Part shown: one piece after another, positions 35,210-46,319 of the stretch
Numbering within the stretch: the stretch's first letter is position 1
How the letters are laid out: the number at the start of each line of letters is the position of its first letter
Origin: Lysobacter antibioticus
GTDB taxonomy: Bacteria > Pseudomonadota > Gammaproteobacteria > Xanthomonadales > Xanthomonadaceae
Reading direction: 5' to 3'
Length of the DNA stretch: 64,000 nt
Assembly (NCBI RefSeq): GCF_000731095.1
Contig: NZ_JMTZ01000014.1
Span: 124,001 to 188,000 of the forward strand
Program-made: the position numbers and the translations under genes
The notes under the pieces: generated by a model
What the model was told of the DNA's origin: nothing
The model's database searches: none
What the model saw: only the letters and a program-made list of their open reading frames with translations

Positions 35210-36760
35210 ATGGCAAGCACCCAGCTCAACCCGTCCGAAATCAGCGAACTGATCAAGACCCGCATCGAGAAGGTCAAGCTGGCCGCCGAAGCGCGCAATG
35301 AAGGCACGGTCACCTCGGTGTCCGACGGCATCGTGCGCATCCACGGCCTGGCCGACGTGATGCAGGGCGAAATGATCGAACTGCCGAACAACACCTTCGC
35401 CCTGGCGTTGAACCTGGAGCGCGACTCGGTCGGCGCCGTGGTGCTGGGCGATTACGAACACCTGCGCGAAGGCGACATCGCCAAGACCACCGCACGCATC
35501 CTGGAAGTGCCGGTCGGCCGCGAACTGCTCGGCCGCGTGGTCAACGCCCTCGGCGAGCCGATCGACGGCAAGGGCCCGATCGCCGCGACCATGACCGCTC
35601 CGGTGGAGCGCGTGGCCCCGGGCGTGATCTGGCGCAAGTCGGTCGACCAGCCGGTGCAGACCGGCTACAAGACCGTCGACGCGATGATCCCGATCGGCCG
35701 CGGCCAGCGTGAGCTGATCATCGGCGACCGCCAGACCGGCAAGACCGCCCTGGCGATCGACGCGATCATCAACCAGAAGGGCACCGGCATTAAGTGCGTG
35801 TACGTCGCGATCGGCCAGAAGGCCAGCTCGGTCGCCAACGTCGTGCGCAAGCTCGAAGAGAACGGCGCGCTCGCCCACACCATCGTGGTCGCCGCGACCG
35901 CGTCCGAATCGGCCGCGATGCAGTACATCAGCGCCTACTCGGGCTGCACCATGGGCGAGTACTTCCTCGACCGCGGCGAAGACGCGCTGATCGTGTACGA
36001 CGATCTGTCCAAGCAGGCCGTCGCCTACCGCCAGATCTCGCTGCTGCTCAAGCGCCCGCCGGGCCGCGAAGCCTACCCGGGCGACGTGTTCTACCTGCAC
36101 AGCCGCCTGCTCGAGCGCGCCGCGCGCGTGTCGACCGACTACGTCGAGAAGTTCACCAACGGCGAAGTGAAGGGCAAGACCGGTTCGCTGACCGCGCTGC
36201 CGATCATCGAAACCCAGGCCGGCGACGTCTCGGCGTTCGTTCCGACCAACGTGATCTCGATCACCGACGGCCAGATCTTCCTGGAAACCGACCTGTTCAA
36301 CGCCGGCATCCGCCCGGCCGTGAACGCCGGTATCTCGGTGTCGCGCGTCGGCGGCGCGGCCCAGACCAAGATCGTCAAGAAGCTGTCCGGCGGCATCCGT
36401 ATCGCCCTGGCCCAGTACCGCGAGCTGGCTGCGTTCGCGCAGTTCGCTTCCGACCTCGACGAAGCCACCCGCAAGCAGCTCGAGCGCGGTCAGCGCGTCA
36501 CCGAGCTGATGAAGCAGAAGCAGTACGCGCCGATGTCGATCGCCCTGCAGTCGCTGTCGATCTACGCGGTCGACAAGGGCCACATGGACGACGTGCCGGT
36601 GACCAAGATCGGTGCGTTCGAAGAGGCGCTGCACGCGCACTTCACCAACACCGCCGGCGAGCTGGTCAAGAAGATCAACGACAGCGGCGACTGGAACGAC
36701 GAAATCGAAGGCGCCTTCAAGAAGGGCATCGAAGAGTTCAAGCGGACCGGGACCTGGTGA
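35210..36760 (+). CDS. atpA: ATP synthase F1 subunit alpha
   Basis: 516 residues. Walker A GDRQTGKT (about 169-176), the arginine-finger segment [10 protein letters not shown] and the early [15 protein letters not shown] block are all intact. It is the non-catalytic nucleotide-binding subunit. It lies 138 bases after atpH, across a repeat. Confidence 0.97.
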   Translation: MASTQLNPSEISELIKTRIEKVKLAAEARNEGTVTSVSDGIVRIHGLADVMQGEMIELPNNTFALALNLERDSVGAVVLGDYEHLREGDIAKTTARILEVPVGRELLGRVVNALGEPIDGKGPIAATMTAPVERVAPGVIWRKSVDQPVQTGYKTVDAMIPIGRGQRELIIGDRQTGKTALAIDAIINQKGTGIKCVYVAIGQKASSVANVVRKLEENGALAHTIVVAATASESAAMQYISAYSGCTMGEYFLDRGEDALIVYDDLSKQAVAYRQISLLLKRPPGREAYPGDVFYLHSRLLERAARVSTDYVEKFTNGEVKGKTGSLTALPIIETQAGDVSAFVPTNVISITDGQIFLETDLFNAGIRPAVNAGISVSRVGGAAQTKIVKKLSGGIRIALAQYRELAAFAQFASDLDEATRKQLERGQRVTELMKQKQYAPMSIALQSLSIYAVDKGHMDDVPVTKIGAFEEALHAHFTNTAGELVKKINDSGDWNDEIEGAFKKGIEEFKRTGTW

Positions 36761-36769
36761 GTAAGGCCG

Positions 36770-36856
36770 GGGTTCGCGATTAGGGATTCGGGATTCGGCG
36801 CAGCCGATCCCGATCCCCGTTTCAGCGAATCCCGAACCCCGAACCCCCAATCCCAC
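36770..36856. repeat. Imperfect inverted repeat between atpA and atpG
   Basis: GGGATTCGGGATTCGG-type sequence on the left and CGAATCCCGAACCCCGAACC on the right. It belongs to the same family as the elements at 35075 and 39248. Confidence 0.65.
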
Positions 36857-36870
36857 GAGCGGAGCGAGCA

Positions 36871-37734
36871 ATGGCCGGCGGCAGAGAAATCAAAACCAAG
36901 ATCAAGAGCGTGCAGAACACCCGCAAGGTGACGCGCGCGCTCGAAATGGTCTCGGCTTCCAAGATCCGCAAGGCGCAGGATCGGATGAAGACCTCGCGCC
37001 CGTACGCGCGCGTGATCAAGCAAGTGATCGGTCACCTGGCCCAGGCCAACACCGATTACAAGCATCCGTACATGGTCGAGCGCAAGGATCCCAAGCGCGT
37101 CGGCTATGTGATCGTGTCGTCCGACCGCGGCCTGGCCGGCGGCCTCAACAACAACCTGTTCCGCAAGCTGCTCGGCGAAATCCGCAAGTGGCAGGAGCAG
37201 GGCGTCGAGGTCGACGTGGTCACCATCGGCCAGAAGGCGTCGGTGTTCTTCCGCCGCATCAAGGTCAACATGCTCGCTTCGGTCACCCATCTGGGCGACA
37301 AGCCGCACCTGGAGCAGCTGGTCGGCGTGATCAAGGTCATGCTCGACGCCTACAGCGCCGGCAACATCGATCGCGTGTTCCTGAGCTACAACGACTTCGT
37401 CAACACGATGACCCAGCGCGCGGCGTTCGATCAGCTGCTGCCGCTGCCGGCGCCGGAAACGCAGGTCGCCAAGCACGACTGGGACTACATCTACGAACCC
37501 GATGCGCAGACCGTGCTCGATCACGTGCTGACGCGCTACATCGAGTCGCTGGTGTACCAGGCGGTGTTGGAGAACGTGGCTTCCGAGCATGCCGCGCGCA
37601 TGGTCGCGATGAAGTCGGCGAGCGACAACGCCAGCAAGCTGATCGGCACCCTGAACCTGGTCTACAACAAGGCCCGTCAGGCGGCGATCACCCAGGAAAT
37701 CTCCGAAATCGTCGGCGGCGCCGCGGCGGTCTAA
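36871..37734 (+). CDS. atpG: ATP synthase F1 subunit gamma
   Basis: 287 residues. The N-terminal helix ([20 protein letters not shown]) and the C-terminal helix ([21 protein letters not shown], then [16 protein letters not shown]) form the rotating coiled-coil. Length is the family's usual. Confidence 0.96.
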   Translation: MAGGREIKTKIKSVQNTRKVTRALEMVSASKIRKAQDRMKTSRPYARVIKQVIGHLAQANTDYKHPYMVERKDPKRVGYVIVSSDRGLAGGLNNNLFRKLLGEIRKWQEQGVEVDVVTIGQKASVFFRRIKVNMLASVTHLGDKPHLEQLVGVIKVMLDAYSAGNIDRVFLSYNDFVNTMTQRAAFDQLLPLPAPETQVAKHDWDYIYEPDAQTVLDHVLTRYIESLVYQAVLENVASEHAARMVAMKSASDNASKLIGTLNLVYNKARQAAITQEISEIVGGAAAV

Positions 37735-37757
37735 ACCATCCGGTGGGCGCGGCCTAG

Positions 37758-39233
<1,476 letters not shown>

Positions 39234-39247
39234 GACGCCTGACGGCG

Positions 39248-39352
39248 TCTCGGGATTTGGGAGTCGGGATTCGGGAATCGTAAGAGCGGAACGTCGGCCG
39301 TTGCTTCGGCTTTAGACGACTCCCCATTCCCCATTCTCGATTCCCGTCGAAC
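39248..39352. repeat. Imperfect inverted repeat between atpD and atpC
   Basis: TCGGGATTCGGGAATCG (about 39262-39280) with CGACTCCCCATTCCCCATTC and CTCGATTCCCG on the other side (about 39318-39348). Third member of the atp spacer family. Confidence 0.65.
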
Positions 39353-39370
39353 GAGCAAAGCGAGAAAGAT

Positions 39371-39796
39371 ATGGCCACTACGTTCCGTTGCGACATCGTC
39401 AGCGCCGAGGAAGAGATCTTCCACGGCGAGGCGACGCTGCTCGTCGCCACCGGCGAGATCGGCGAACTCGGTATCGCACCGCGCCACGCGCCGCTGATCA
39501 CGCGCTTGAAGCCGGGCAAGGTCGTGGTGACCCTGCCGAACGGCGAGCAGCTGGATTTCGCGGTCTCCGGCGGCATCCTGGAAGTGCAGCCGCAGGTCGT
39601 GACCGTGCTGGCCGACACCGCGATCCGCGCCCAGGACATCGACGAAGCCGCCGTGCGCGCCGCCAAGGAAGAGGCCGAGCGCATGCTCGCCAACCGCGGC
39701 CCGCAGATGGACGTCGCCGAAGCGCAGTCCAAGCTCGCCGAAGCGATGGCGCAGCTGCAGGCGCTGGAGCGTCTGCGCAAGAACATCAAGCACTGA
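39371..39796 (+). CDS. atpC: ATP synthase F1 subunit epsilon
   Basis: 141 residues. An N-terminal beta-sandwich ([20 protein letters not shown] and the [19 protein letters not shown] signature) and a C-terminal helical hairpin (Ala/Glu/Arg-rich), the latter able to inhibit ATP hydrolysis. Last gene of the operon, followed by a terminator. Confidence 0.95.
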   Translation: MATTFRCDIVSAEEEIFHGEATLLVATGEIGELGIAPRHAPLITRLKPGKVVVTLPNGEQLDFAVSGGILEVQPQVVTVLADTAIRAQDIDEAAVRAAKEEAERMLANRGPQMDVAEAQSKLAEAMAQLQALERLRKNIKH

Positions 39797-39836
39797 GTCT
39801 TGCTTCGCGATTGCGCAGCAGGTCATCGCTGCAACG

Positions 39837-39865
39837 AAAACGCCGGCCTCGCGCCGGCGTTTTTC
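39837..39865 (+). terminator. Rho-independent terminator of the atp operon
   Basis: AAAACGCCGGC, loop CTCGC, GCCGGCGTTTTT: an 11-bp stem followed by a T-run, 40 bases after the atpC stop. The clearest intrinsic terminator in the window. Confidence 0.92.
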
Positions 39866-39910
39866 GTTTCGGGATCGAGTGGCGGCGATGTGCTTGGGTA
39901 CTTTCGGACC

Positions 39911-40128
39911 GTCGTCCTGCGAAGGCGGGCTCTACTTCGGAGCCCGAACATCCAGAGACTTCAGAGTCATGTCTGGGTGAAGCCCTGGATCCCCGCTTTC
40001 GCAGGGATGACGACGGGATAGAGATGTAGCGCTAGCACCTACCGTCATTCCCGCGAAGGCGGGAATCCACAGACTTCAGAACTGTACTGCGATGGGGGCC
40101 CTGGATCCCCGCCTGCGCGGGGATGACG
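39911..40128. repeat. Two dispersed palindromic repeat units (copies 2 and 3)
   Basis: The gene-free part of 39797-40259 holds two units back to back: about 39911-40015 and 40043-40128. Each starts GTC(A/G)TYCC-type, has GCGAAGGCGGG, then ATCCA(G/C)AGACTTCAG, and ends GGATCCCCGC...GGGATGACG. They match the arms at 21.1 kb and 44.8 kb. Confidence 0.72.
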
Positions 40129-40259
40129 GTAGCAGACAGGCGCGGTTCGCCGCCGTCGCTGCGGCGCCACCGAACTCAGCGATGGCCTCTCAACGTCGGT
40201 TCGTCAGCGGCGGTTCTTCAGCTCCGGCCCCTCAGCGTCTGCCTCTCAACGCCTTCCTC

Positions 40260-40643
40260 TCAACGCCTATACACCCAGTGGCGAGAGACCAGGAAGCCGA
40301 CGCCGCCGAGAAACACTTCGATGACCGGCTTGGCGAGCCAGGTCCATTGCAGGCCGGCGTGGCTGTCCACCGTGCTGACCGCCCAGGTGCTGACGATGGT
40401 GGTTCCGATCCAGAGCATGACGAAGCGCCCGAACTGGCGCCGGCCGACCCGGGTGTCTTCGCTGGCGAAGGTGAAACGGCCGTTGAGCCAGAAGCCGATC
40501 AGGGCGCCGCTGATGCGGCCGGCCAGGTTCGCGGCTTCGACCGGCATGCCGAGGTGGCTGAGGCCGACCATGACGCCCCAGTCGATCAGGTACTGCAGCG
40601 CGCCGAAGATCAGGTAATTGCGGCCCTGGCGGGTCAGGCTCAT
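40260..40643 (-). CDS. GtrA family membrane protein
   Basis: 127 residues with four helices. RNYLIFGALQYLIDWGVMVGL, the ANLAGRISGALIGFWLNGRFTF segment (with the conserved N-x-x-F-T-F) and the late VSRHWVYRR match GtrA, a proposed flippase for undecaprenyl-phosphate-linked sugars. A GT2 gene lies next to it on the other strand. Confidence 0.85.
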   Translation of the reverse strand: MSLTRQGRNYLIFGALQYLIDWGVMVGLSHLGMPVEAANLAGRISGALIGFWLNGRFTFASEDTRVGRRQFGRFVMLWIGTTIVSTWAVSTVDSHAGLQWTWLAKPVIEVFLGGVGFLVSRHWVYRR

Positions 40644-40789
40644 GCGCCGGCCTCGGCCGCGAGGGCGGGGACGATCTCGGCGGGGGCGAGCTCGACGGAA
40701 GCGGGCGGGGCGGCGGTCATGCGCGCATTCTAGCCAAGCGACCCTGTACCATCGCGCCCATCACCAGCCGGCACGACGGGAGCGGCGGT

Positions 40790-41713
40790 TTGCGCAGCGC
40801 AGTACTCATCCCCTGCTACAACGAAGCCCGCACGGTGGCCAAGGTCGTCGCCGACTTCCGTCGCGTCCTGCCCGACGCCGAGGTCTGGGTGTTCGACAAC
40901 GCCAGCACCGACGACACCGCGGCGATCGCGCGCGCCGCCGGCGCCCGGGTCCATCGCGTGCCTGCGAAGGGCAAGGGCAACGTGGTGCGGGCGATGTTCC
41001 GCGAGGTCGAGGCCGACGTCTATCTGATGGTCGACGGCGACGATACCTACCCGGCCGATCGCGCCGCGATGCTGATCGAGGACATCCTCGAGGGCCGCGC
41101 CGACATGGTCGTCGGCACGCGCCTGGAAAGCCACGACAGCGGTTCGTTCCGGCGCTTTCATGGCTTCGGCAATCGCCTGGTGCGCTGGAGCATCGGCCGT
41201 CTGTTCGGACAGCCGGTGCGCGACGTGCTGTCGGGCTATCGCGCCTTCTCGCGCCGTTTCGTCAAATCGATGCCGGTGCTGTCGCGCGGTTTCGAGATCG
41301 AGACCGAGATGACCGTGTTCGCGATGGCCCACGCCTTCGTACTCAGCGAACGCACCGTGCCCTACGGCGTGCGCCCGGAAGGCAGCGAGTCCAAGCTCAA
41401 TACCTTCCGCGACGGCTTCCGCGTGATGCGCACGATCGGTTTCCTGTTCAAGGATCTGCGGCCGCTGCTGTTCTTCGGCGTCGCCGCCTTGATCGCGGGG
41501 TTGGCGAGCCTGGGCTTCGGCGCCTTCGTCGTCCACGAATACACTCTCAGCGGCGCGGTCACTCATCCCTCGACCGCGGTGCTCGCCGCGGCCCTGGCCC
41601 TGACCGCGTTCATCCTGCTCGCGACCGGGCTGATCCTCGACACCGTCAACCGGCGCTCGAACGAGATCCTGCGCCTGATCACCGACCAGGTGGTGCGCTA
41701 CAGATCGGAGTGA
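40790..41713 (+). CDS. GT2 glycosyltransferase, GtrB/DPM1-like
   Basis: 307 residues. GT-A fold with LIPCYNEARTVAKVVADF, FDNASTDDTAAIA and the metal-binding MVDGDDTYPAD. The C-terminus has two membrane helices (LFFGVAALIAGLASLGFGAFVV and VLAAALALTAFILLATGLIL). This is the build of GtrB-type enzymes that load a sugar onto undecaprenyl phosphate. Start TTG at 40790, with GGGAG 8 bases upstream. Its end overlaps the next, convergent gene by 35 bases. Confidence 0.83.
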   Translation: MRSAVLIPCYNEARTVAKVVADFRRVLPDAEVWVFDNASTDDTAAIARAAGARVHRVPAKGKGNVVRAMFREVEADVYLMVDGDDTYPADRAAMLIEDILEGRADMVVGTRLESHDSGSFRRFHGFGNRLVRWSIGRLFGQPVRDVLSGYRAFSRRFVKSMPVLSRGFEIETEMTVFAMAHAFVLSERTVPYGVRPEGSESKLNTFRDGFRVMRTIGFLFKDLRPLLFFGVAALIAGLASLGFGAFVVHEYTLSGAVTHPSTAVLAAALALTAFILLATGLILDTVNRRSNEILRLITDQVVRYRSE

Positions 41714-43280
41714 ACGGCGTCCGCGCGAGCGGGCACAGTTCGATCTCGGCCAGGCTGTCGGCGACGCGGCGGCAGGCGCCATCGACGCGCAAGCCGTACA
41801 GGCTCATGCGTTCGGCCGCGACCGTGTCGACTTCGACCGGGCGCAACAGCCACAACGATCCCTCATGGCCGGCGATCCGGCTTTCCACGCGCGCCTGTAG
41901 CCGGGTGCATTGCTGCGGGTCCATGAAGTTGTTGCGTATCGCCAGCGCCGGCACGCCGCGCGGCAGGAACGCGACCGCATGCCCGATCGGCGTCTCGGTG
42001 CTGGTCACTACCAGGCTGTCGGGGGGCAACGCGGGAAACTCGACCGAGATCATCGGGCTGCGGAACGGGTCGCGTCCCCAACCCGGATGCTTGGTCGGTG
42101 CGATGACCAACAGCGCGCCGATCACCAGCGCGGTGCGCGACCAACGTCGCGCGAATGCGACCGAGATCACGCCGACGATGAGCACCGAGAACAACAGTTC
42201 GAGCGGATAGAGATAGCGATAGATGCTGTAGACGCCGAGCCAAAAGCAGTAGCCGACCAGAACGAAGGCCAGCAGCGGCCAGTACGGCGCGGCGGCTTCC
42301 CGTTGGTCGGAACCATCGGCAGCGACAGACGATGCGCTCGCCGCTGCGGCGCCGCGCTTGCCGCGCAGCCACAGCCAAGCCGCGAGTGCGCACAAGCCGA
42401 GCAGCAGGCGCGCATCGGCGAGTGAGGCTTCGGAGAAATCGTTGCTCTTGCGCAGCAGGCGCACCGGCACGTTCAGCGCATCGAGCGCGGTCTTCGGCAG
42501 GAAGCGCAGGTCGCGGCGCTCGCTGAACAGCGCATCGGGCGAATGGAACCAATGATTGAAATAGGGGAACAGCGGATTGCCGTGATGCTCCCACAGGTAC
42601 CAACCCCACGGCCCCCAGCTCAGGGCCGCGCCGACCGCGCCGCCGATCGCCAGCGCGATCAGGCGCGCCGGCAGTTGCTTCAGCGGCCCCGCGCACAGTG
42701 CCATGGCGATGAAGCCCAGGCAGTACATCACGGCGGTGAGCTTGAGGCCGGCGGCGATGCCGGCCAGCAGGCCGACCGGCAGCCAGGTCGCCCAGGCGTC
42801 GCGGCGCCGGAACGAATCGACCGCCCACCACAAGGCCGCCAGCACGAAGGCGCCGACGATGTGATCGTTGAAGGTCGCCGCGGTGCCGGGATACACCGCC
42901 GCACCGGTGATCGCGACCAGGCCCGCCATCCAGGTGCGCAGCCGGCTGCGCTGCGCCGGCATCAGCGCGTCGAGCAGGCGCAGGCCGAACAGCAGGGCGA
43001 TGAAGCTCGGCAGGGCCAGCCACAGCATGATCAGCCAGCCGCTGGCGCCGCCCCGCACCAACAGGGCGAAGGGCAGGTCGGCGATCGGGTTGTGCCAGGT
43101 CTGCATCTGTGCCGCGGCGATGTCGTAGCCCAGGCGTCCGTCGAGCCAGGCCAGCGGCGTGTACAAATGATAGTTACGCAGGTCCCAGTTTGCGTCCTGG
43201 CGTTGCACGAGCGCCGCGAGCAAGGTGAAGAACAGGGCGGCCAGGGCGGTCGGTCGCCAGGAAACGCGCTCAGCGGGCAT
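41679..43280 (-). CDS. Multi-pass membrane glycosyltransferase-like protein (GT-C)
   Basis: 533 residues with about eleven helices. The first periplasmic loop has [22 protein letters not shown], an acidic motif of the kind used by GT-C enzymes, and [19 protein letters not shown] is a second loop motif. A C-terminal soluble part with two or three Cys follows the helices. With the neighbouring GtrA and GT2 it would form a complete glucosylation set: loader, flippase and periplasmic transferase. The sugar and acceptor are unknown. Confidence 0.68.
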   Translation of the reverse strand: MPAERVSWRPTALAALFFTLLAALVQRQDANWDLRNYHLYTPLAWLDGRLGYDIAAAQMQTWHNPIADLPFALLVRGGASGWLIMLWLALPSFIALLFGLRLLDALMPAQRSRLRTWMAGLVAITGAAVYPGTAATFNDHIVGAFVLAALWWAVDSFRRRDAWATWLPVGLLAGIAAGLKLTAVMYCLGFIAMALCAGPLKQLPARLIALAIGGAVGAALSWGPWGWYLWEHHGNPLFPYFNHWFHSPDALFSERRDLRFLPKTALDALNVPVRLLRKSNDFSEASLADARLLLGLCALAAWLWLRGKRGAAAASASSVAADGSDQREAAAPYWPLLAFVLVGYCFWLGVYSIYRYLYPLELLFSVLIVGVISVAFARRWSRTALVIGALLVIAPTKHPGWGRDPFRSPMISVEFPALPPDSLVVTSTETPIGHAVAFLPRGVPALAIRNNFMDPQQCTRLQARVESRIAGHEGSLWLLRPVEVDTVAAERMSLYGLRVDGACRRVADSLAEIELCPLARTPFTPICSAPPGR

Positions 43281-43352
43281 GCAGAATCCTCGTCAAGGCA
43301 GTTGCTAAGATTCGGCCCGGACGCGGAGTGCGCGTCGAGGAACCCGAAATCC

Positions 43353-44732
43353 ATGGCTCACGATTCGATGAATCAATTGCATATCGTCATCCTCGCCGCG
43401 GGCGAGGGCAAGCGGATGAAGTCGGCCACCGCCAAGGTGCTGCAGAAGATCGCCGGCCGGCCGATGCTGGCGCACGTGATCGAGACCGCGCGGGCGCTGC
43501 GTCCGGCCGGCATCCACGTGGTCTACGGCCATGGCGGCGAACAGGTGCGTGCGGCCTTCGAAGGCCAGGACGACCTGCATTGGGCCGAGCAGCAGCAGCG
43601 CCTCGGCACCGGTCATGCGGTGCAGCAGGCGATGCCCGGGGTGCCGCAGGATGCGCGAGTGCTGGTGCTGTACGGCGACGTCGCCCTGATCACCCCCGAG
43701 ACCCTGCAGCGTCTGCTCGCCGCACCGGGCCGCATCTCGGTGCTGGTCGCCGATCTGGACGACCCGACCGGCTACGGCCGCATCGTCCGCGATCCCGAAG
43801 GCCGCGTCGGCCGCATCGTCGAACACAAGGACGCCGACGAGGAGCAGCGCGAGATCCGCACCGTCAACACCGGCATCCTCGTCGCCGACGGCGAGCCGCT
43901 GCGCCGCTGGCTCGACCGCCTCGGCAACGACAACGCGCAGGGCGAGTATTACCTGACCGACGTGTTCGCCGCGGCCGCGTCCGAATACAGCCCGGCCGAG
44001 ATGGTGCATGTCGCCGACCCGATCGAAGTCGAAGGCGCCAACGACGCCTGGCAGCTCGCGCAACTCGAGCGCGCCTACCAGTGGCGCGCGGCGCGCGCGG
44101 TCTGCCTGCAGGGCGCGCGCCTGGCCGATCCCTCGCGTTTCGATCTGCGCGGCGAAGTCCGGGTGGGCCAGGACGTCGAGATCGACGTCGACGTGATCCT
44201 GGAGGGCAAGGTCGAACTGGGCGACGGCGTGCGCATCGGACCGTTCTGCCGGCTCAAGGACGTCAAGCTCGGCGCCGGCACCCTGGTGCGCGCGCATTGC
44301 GATCTCGACGGCGTGGTGGTGGAGGGCGCGGCCCAGATCGGTCCCTATGCGCGTTTGCGTCCGGGCACCGTGCTCGCCGACGGCGCTCACGTCGGCAACT
44401 TCGTCGAAACCAAGAACCTCACCTTGGGTGTCGGCAGCAAGGCCAATCACCTGACCTACCTCGGCGACGCGCTGATCGGCGCGGGCGTCAACGTCGGCGC
44501 GGGCACCATCACCTGCAACTACGACGGCGTCAACAAGTCGACCACCACGATCGAGGACGGTGCCTTCATCGGTTCCAATACGTCGCTGGTGGCGCCGGTC
44601 ACCGTCGGCAAGGACGCGACGATCGCCGCCGGCTCGGTGATCACGCGCCTGGCGCCGCCGGGAGAACTGACCGTAGCGCGCGCGCGCCAGTCGACGGTGG
44701 AAGGCTGGAAGCGGCCGGTCAAGAAGAAGTAA
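43353..44732 (+). CDS. glmU: Bifunctional GlcNAc-1-P uridyltransferase / GlcN-1-P acetyltransferase
   Basis: 459 residues. The N-terminal pyrophosphorylase has [17 protein letters not shown] (about 11-27), RLGTGHA and VLYGDVALI. The C-terminal left-handed beta-helix has repeated hexapeptides ([20 protein letters not shown], then the CoA/acetyl site [14 protein letters not shown] and [11 protein letters not shown]). It makes UDP-GlcNAc for peptidoglycan and LPS. Start ATG at 43353; a second ATG 15 bases on lacks a ribosome site too. Confidence 0.96.
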   Translation: MAHDSMNQLHIVILAAGEGKRMKSATAKVLQKIAGRPMLAHVIETARALRPAGIHVVYGHGGEQVRAAFEGQDDLHWAEQQQRLGTGHAVQQAMPGVPQDARVLVLYGDVALITPETLQRLLAAPGRISVLVADLDDPTGYGRIVRDPEGRVGRIVEHKDADEEQREIRTVNTGILVADGEPLRRWLDRLGNDNAQGEYYLTDVFAAAASEYSPAEMVHVADPIEVEGANDAWQLAQLERAYQWRAARAVCLQGARLADPSRFDLRGEVRVGQDVEIDVDVILEGKVELGDGVRIGPFCRLKDVKLGAGTLVRAHCDLDGVVVEGAAQIGPYARLRPGTVLADGAHVGNFVETKNLTLGVGSKANHLTYLGDALIGAGVNVGAGTITCNYDGVNKSTTTIEDGAFIGSNTSLVAPVTVGKDATIAAGSVITRLAPPGELTVARARQSTVEGWKRPVKKK

Positions 44733-44749
44733 GCGGTCGCAAACGCAGC

Positions 44750-44775
44750 GCGGCGCGCTTTGTGGCGCGCCGCGA
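44750..44775 (+). terminator. Hairpin after glmU
   Basis: CGCGGCGCGC, loop TTTGTG, GCGCGCCGCG: a perfect 10-bp GC stem about 18 bases past the stop codon, without a T-run. Probable stop or 3' stabiliser. Confidence 0.55.
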
Positions 44776-44833
44776 TGCCGGCAATTGCGCGAAAGCGGGG
44801 TGCGGTGACTTCAGAGACCTGTTTGGATTAAGC

Positions 44834-44930
44834 CTTGGATCCCCGCCTGCGCGGGGATGACGGCAGGTGGATTTTGCGGCGGCTTTCCAAGCCGTCATCC
44901 CCGCGAAGGCGGGGATCCAGAGACTTCAGC
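44834..44930. repeat. Dispersed palindromic repeat unit (copy 4)
   Basis: TTGGATCCCCGCCTGCGCGG then GGATGACGG (44834-44862), and CCGTCATCCCCGCGAAGGCG followed by GGGATCCAGAGACTTCAG (44892-44929). Same arms as the units at 21.1 and 40 kb, here head-to-head. Confidence 0.7.
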
Positions 44931-44956
44931 GCCATGTCACGCCGCTGCGGTATCGA

Positions 44957-45826
44957 TCAGGGAACGTATTCCACCGACTCGGTGGCGCCGATCTGCGCCT
45001 TGGCGATTTCGGTGTAGTACTGCGCGGCTGCGGTCCTGTCGAGGAACGCGTTCGGCGCCCAGATCATCACGCCCTGGTAGCCGCCGTTGGCGACGTTCTG
45101 GGCGATGGTGTGCGCCTGCGACGCCGAGCTGAACTCCGGCGAGATGCCGAGGAACAGGCTGGACTTGCTCATGCCGTAGCCGACGTACGGCGTCAGATAG
45201 CTGACGCTGCCGCCGTAGGTCATTTCATAGCCTTCGGTCAGCTGGTTGGCGGCGTTGTTGGGCGAGCGGAAGTACTGCGAGTCGGACCACAGCGCCTTGC
45301 TCAGGGTCTTGCCGGAAAAGTACGGGTTGCTGCGGATCGCCTTGAGCACCGAATAGAACGAGCTCGCGCTGCCCGAGCAACTGGAGTATTCGTCGTCGAC
45401 GTTGATGCCGTCGAGGCCGTACTTCACCACGTCGGTCACCATCGCGTTGCCGAGGCGGGTCGCAGTCTTGGCGGTCATGTTGCACGACCAGCCCGCGTTC
45501 TGATGGTTGCCCAGATAAGAGATCTGGACCTTGATCCCGGCGTCCTGCAATTGGCGGACGGCGTCGATATTGTCCTTCAGGATCGCGCTCATCTCCGTGT
45601 TGTAGTACAGCACGGGCGTGTTGGGCGTGCTGCCGTTGATGTTGGCGGCGAACAACACGAGATCGGAGAAGAACGGCTGGCCGGTACTCTTGACCCGGTA
45701 GTGACCGACGTCCTTCACGTCCTGCGGCGATGGATTGTTCAAAAATACGACGTTGCGCGCGCAAGCTCCGAAGCTTGCGAGAAATGCGATTAGACCAGCA
45801 GCCAGAAGCGTAGATTTGCTAAGCAT
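44957..45826 (-). CDS. Secreted Endo H-like GH18 endo-beta-N-acetylglucosaminidase
   Basis: 289 residues. Signal peptide 1-22 (LLAAGLIAFLASFGACA). The mature part is a GH18 barrel of the Endo H type: VLYYNTEM (strand 1-2), KVQISYLGNHQNAGW, then YGLDGINVDDEYSS, corresponding to D-G-x-D-x-D-x-E, with the catalytic Glu and its partner Asp kept but the first Asp of the D-x-D pair replaced by Asn. It cleaves the chitobiose core of high-mannose glycans in the reference enzymes. AGGAG lies 8 bases before the ATG at 45826. Confidence 0.83.
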   Translation of the reverse strand: MLSKSTLLAAGLIAFLASFGACARNVVFLNNPSPQDVKDVGHYRVKSTGQPFFSDLVLFAANINGSTPNTPVLYYNTEMSAILKDNIDAVRQLQDAGIKVQISYLGNHQNAGWSCNMTAKTATRLGNAMVTDVVKYGLDGINVDDEYSSCSGSASSFYSVLKAIRSNPYFSGKTLSKALWSDSQYFRSPNNAANQLTEGYEMTYGGSVSYLTPYVGYGMSKSSLFLGISPEFSSASQAHTIAQNVANGGYQGVMIWAPNAFLDRTAAAQYYTEIAKAQIGATESVEYVP

Positions 45827-46319
45827 TGGCGAATCTCCTGTTCGGTTGTTTGGAATTTTCTTCGGTTTTTGCGGGCGCACGTGTCCTGCGTCGTTCGGGT
45901 TTCAGGCGCGTCCTGTCTAGAAACGAACGCGAGGGCCGCTCCCCTACATCGATCTTATGCGTCGGCTCGAACGCGAACCGTGAGCGAAGCGATATCGCGA
46001 ACTTCCTCCGCCATGCGAGGCGTGCGCGAGAATGCGATTGCCGAGGGTCGGGATGAACGCCCAGCCGGCGTCGATCGCGTCGATGCGGCTTCGGTCGATG
46101 TTCGCGACATGATCGTCGAAGCCGCGATGACTGCGGTCACGATCTTCGGTTGCGCCGCTTCGATGAAGCAGGTGCGCGGCGAAGCCGACGGCGGCAGCGA
46201 TGTGGATTGCGAAGCGGCAGGGTCGATCCGCAACAGGGTCGGTTGCGTGCCTGGACGGAGTGCGATTGCAGACTCCGGCCGCAAGACTGCCTTCGGCCGA
46301 TATCGCCGCTACCCGCGGC
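45827..46319. other. Intergenic region, no gene supported
   Basis: 493 bases, lower in GC than the genes around it. It holds the promoter of the endoglycosidase gene at its left end. Two overlapping open frames (46.0-46.3 kb minus, 45.9-46.4 kb plus) have Arg/Ser/Ala-rich translations with no domain or ribosome site and are not called. Confidence 0.5.

Noticed and set aside
34307-36871. An 854-codon minus-strand frame over atpH and atpA.
   Set aside because: Antisense to unmistakable ATP synthase genes, with shadow composition.
40790-41713. The GT2 gene as a polyisoprenol mannosyltransferase for protein glycosylation.
   Set aside because: The two C-terminal helices and the GtrA neighbour fit a GtrB-type enzyme better; the sugar remains unknown.
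45955-46284. A 109-codon minus-strand frame in the spacer before the kinase gene end.
   Set aside because: Ser/Ala/Thr-rich, no ribosome site, no motif; treated as non-coding.
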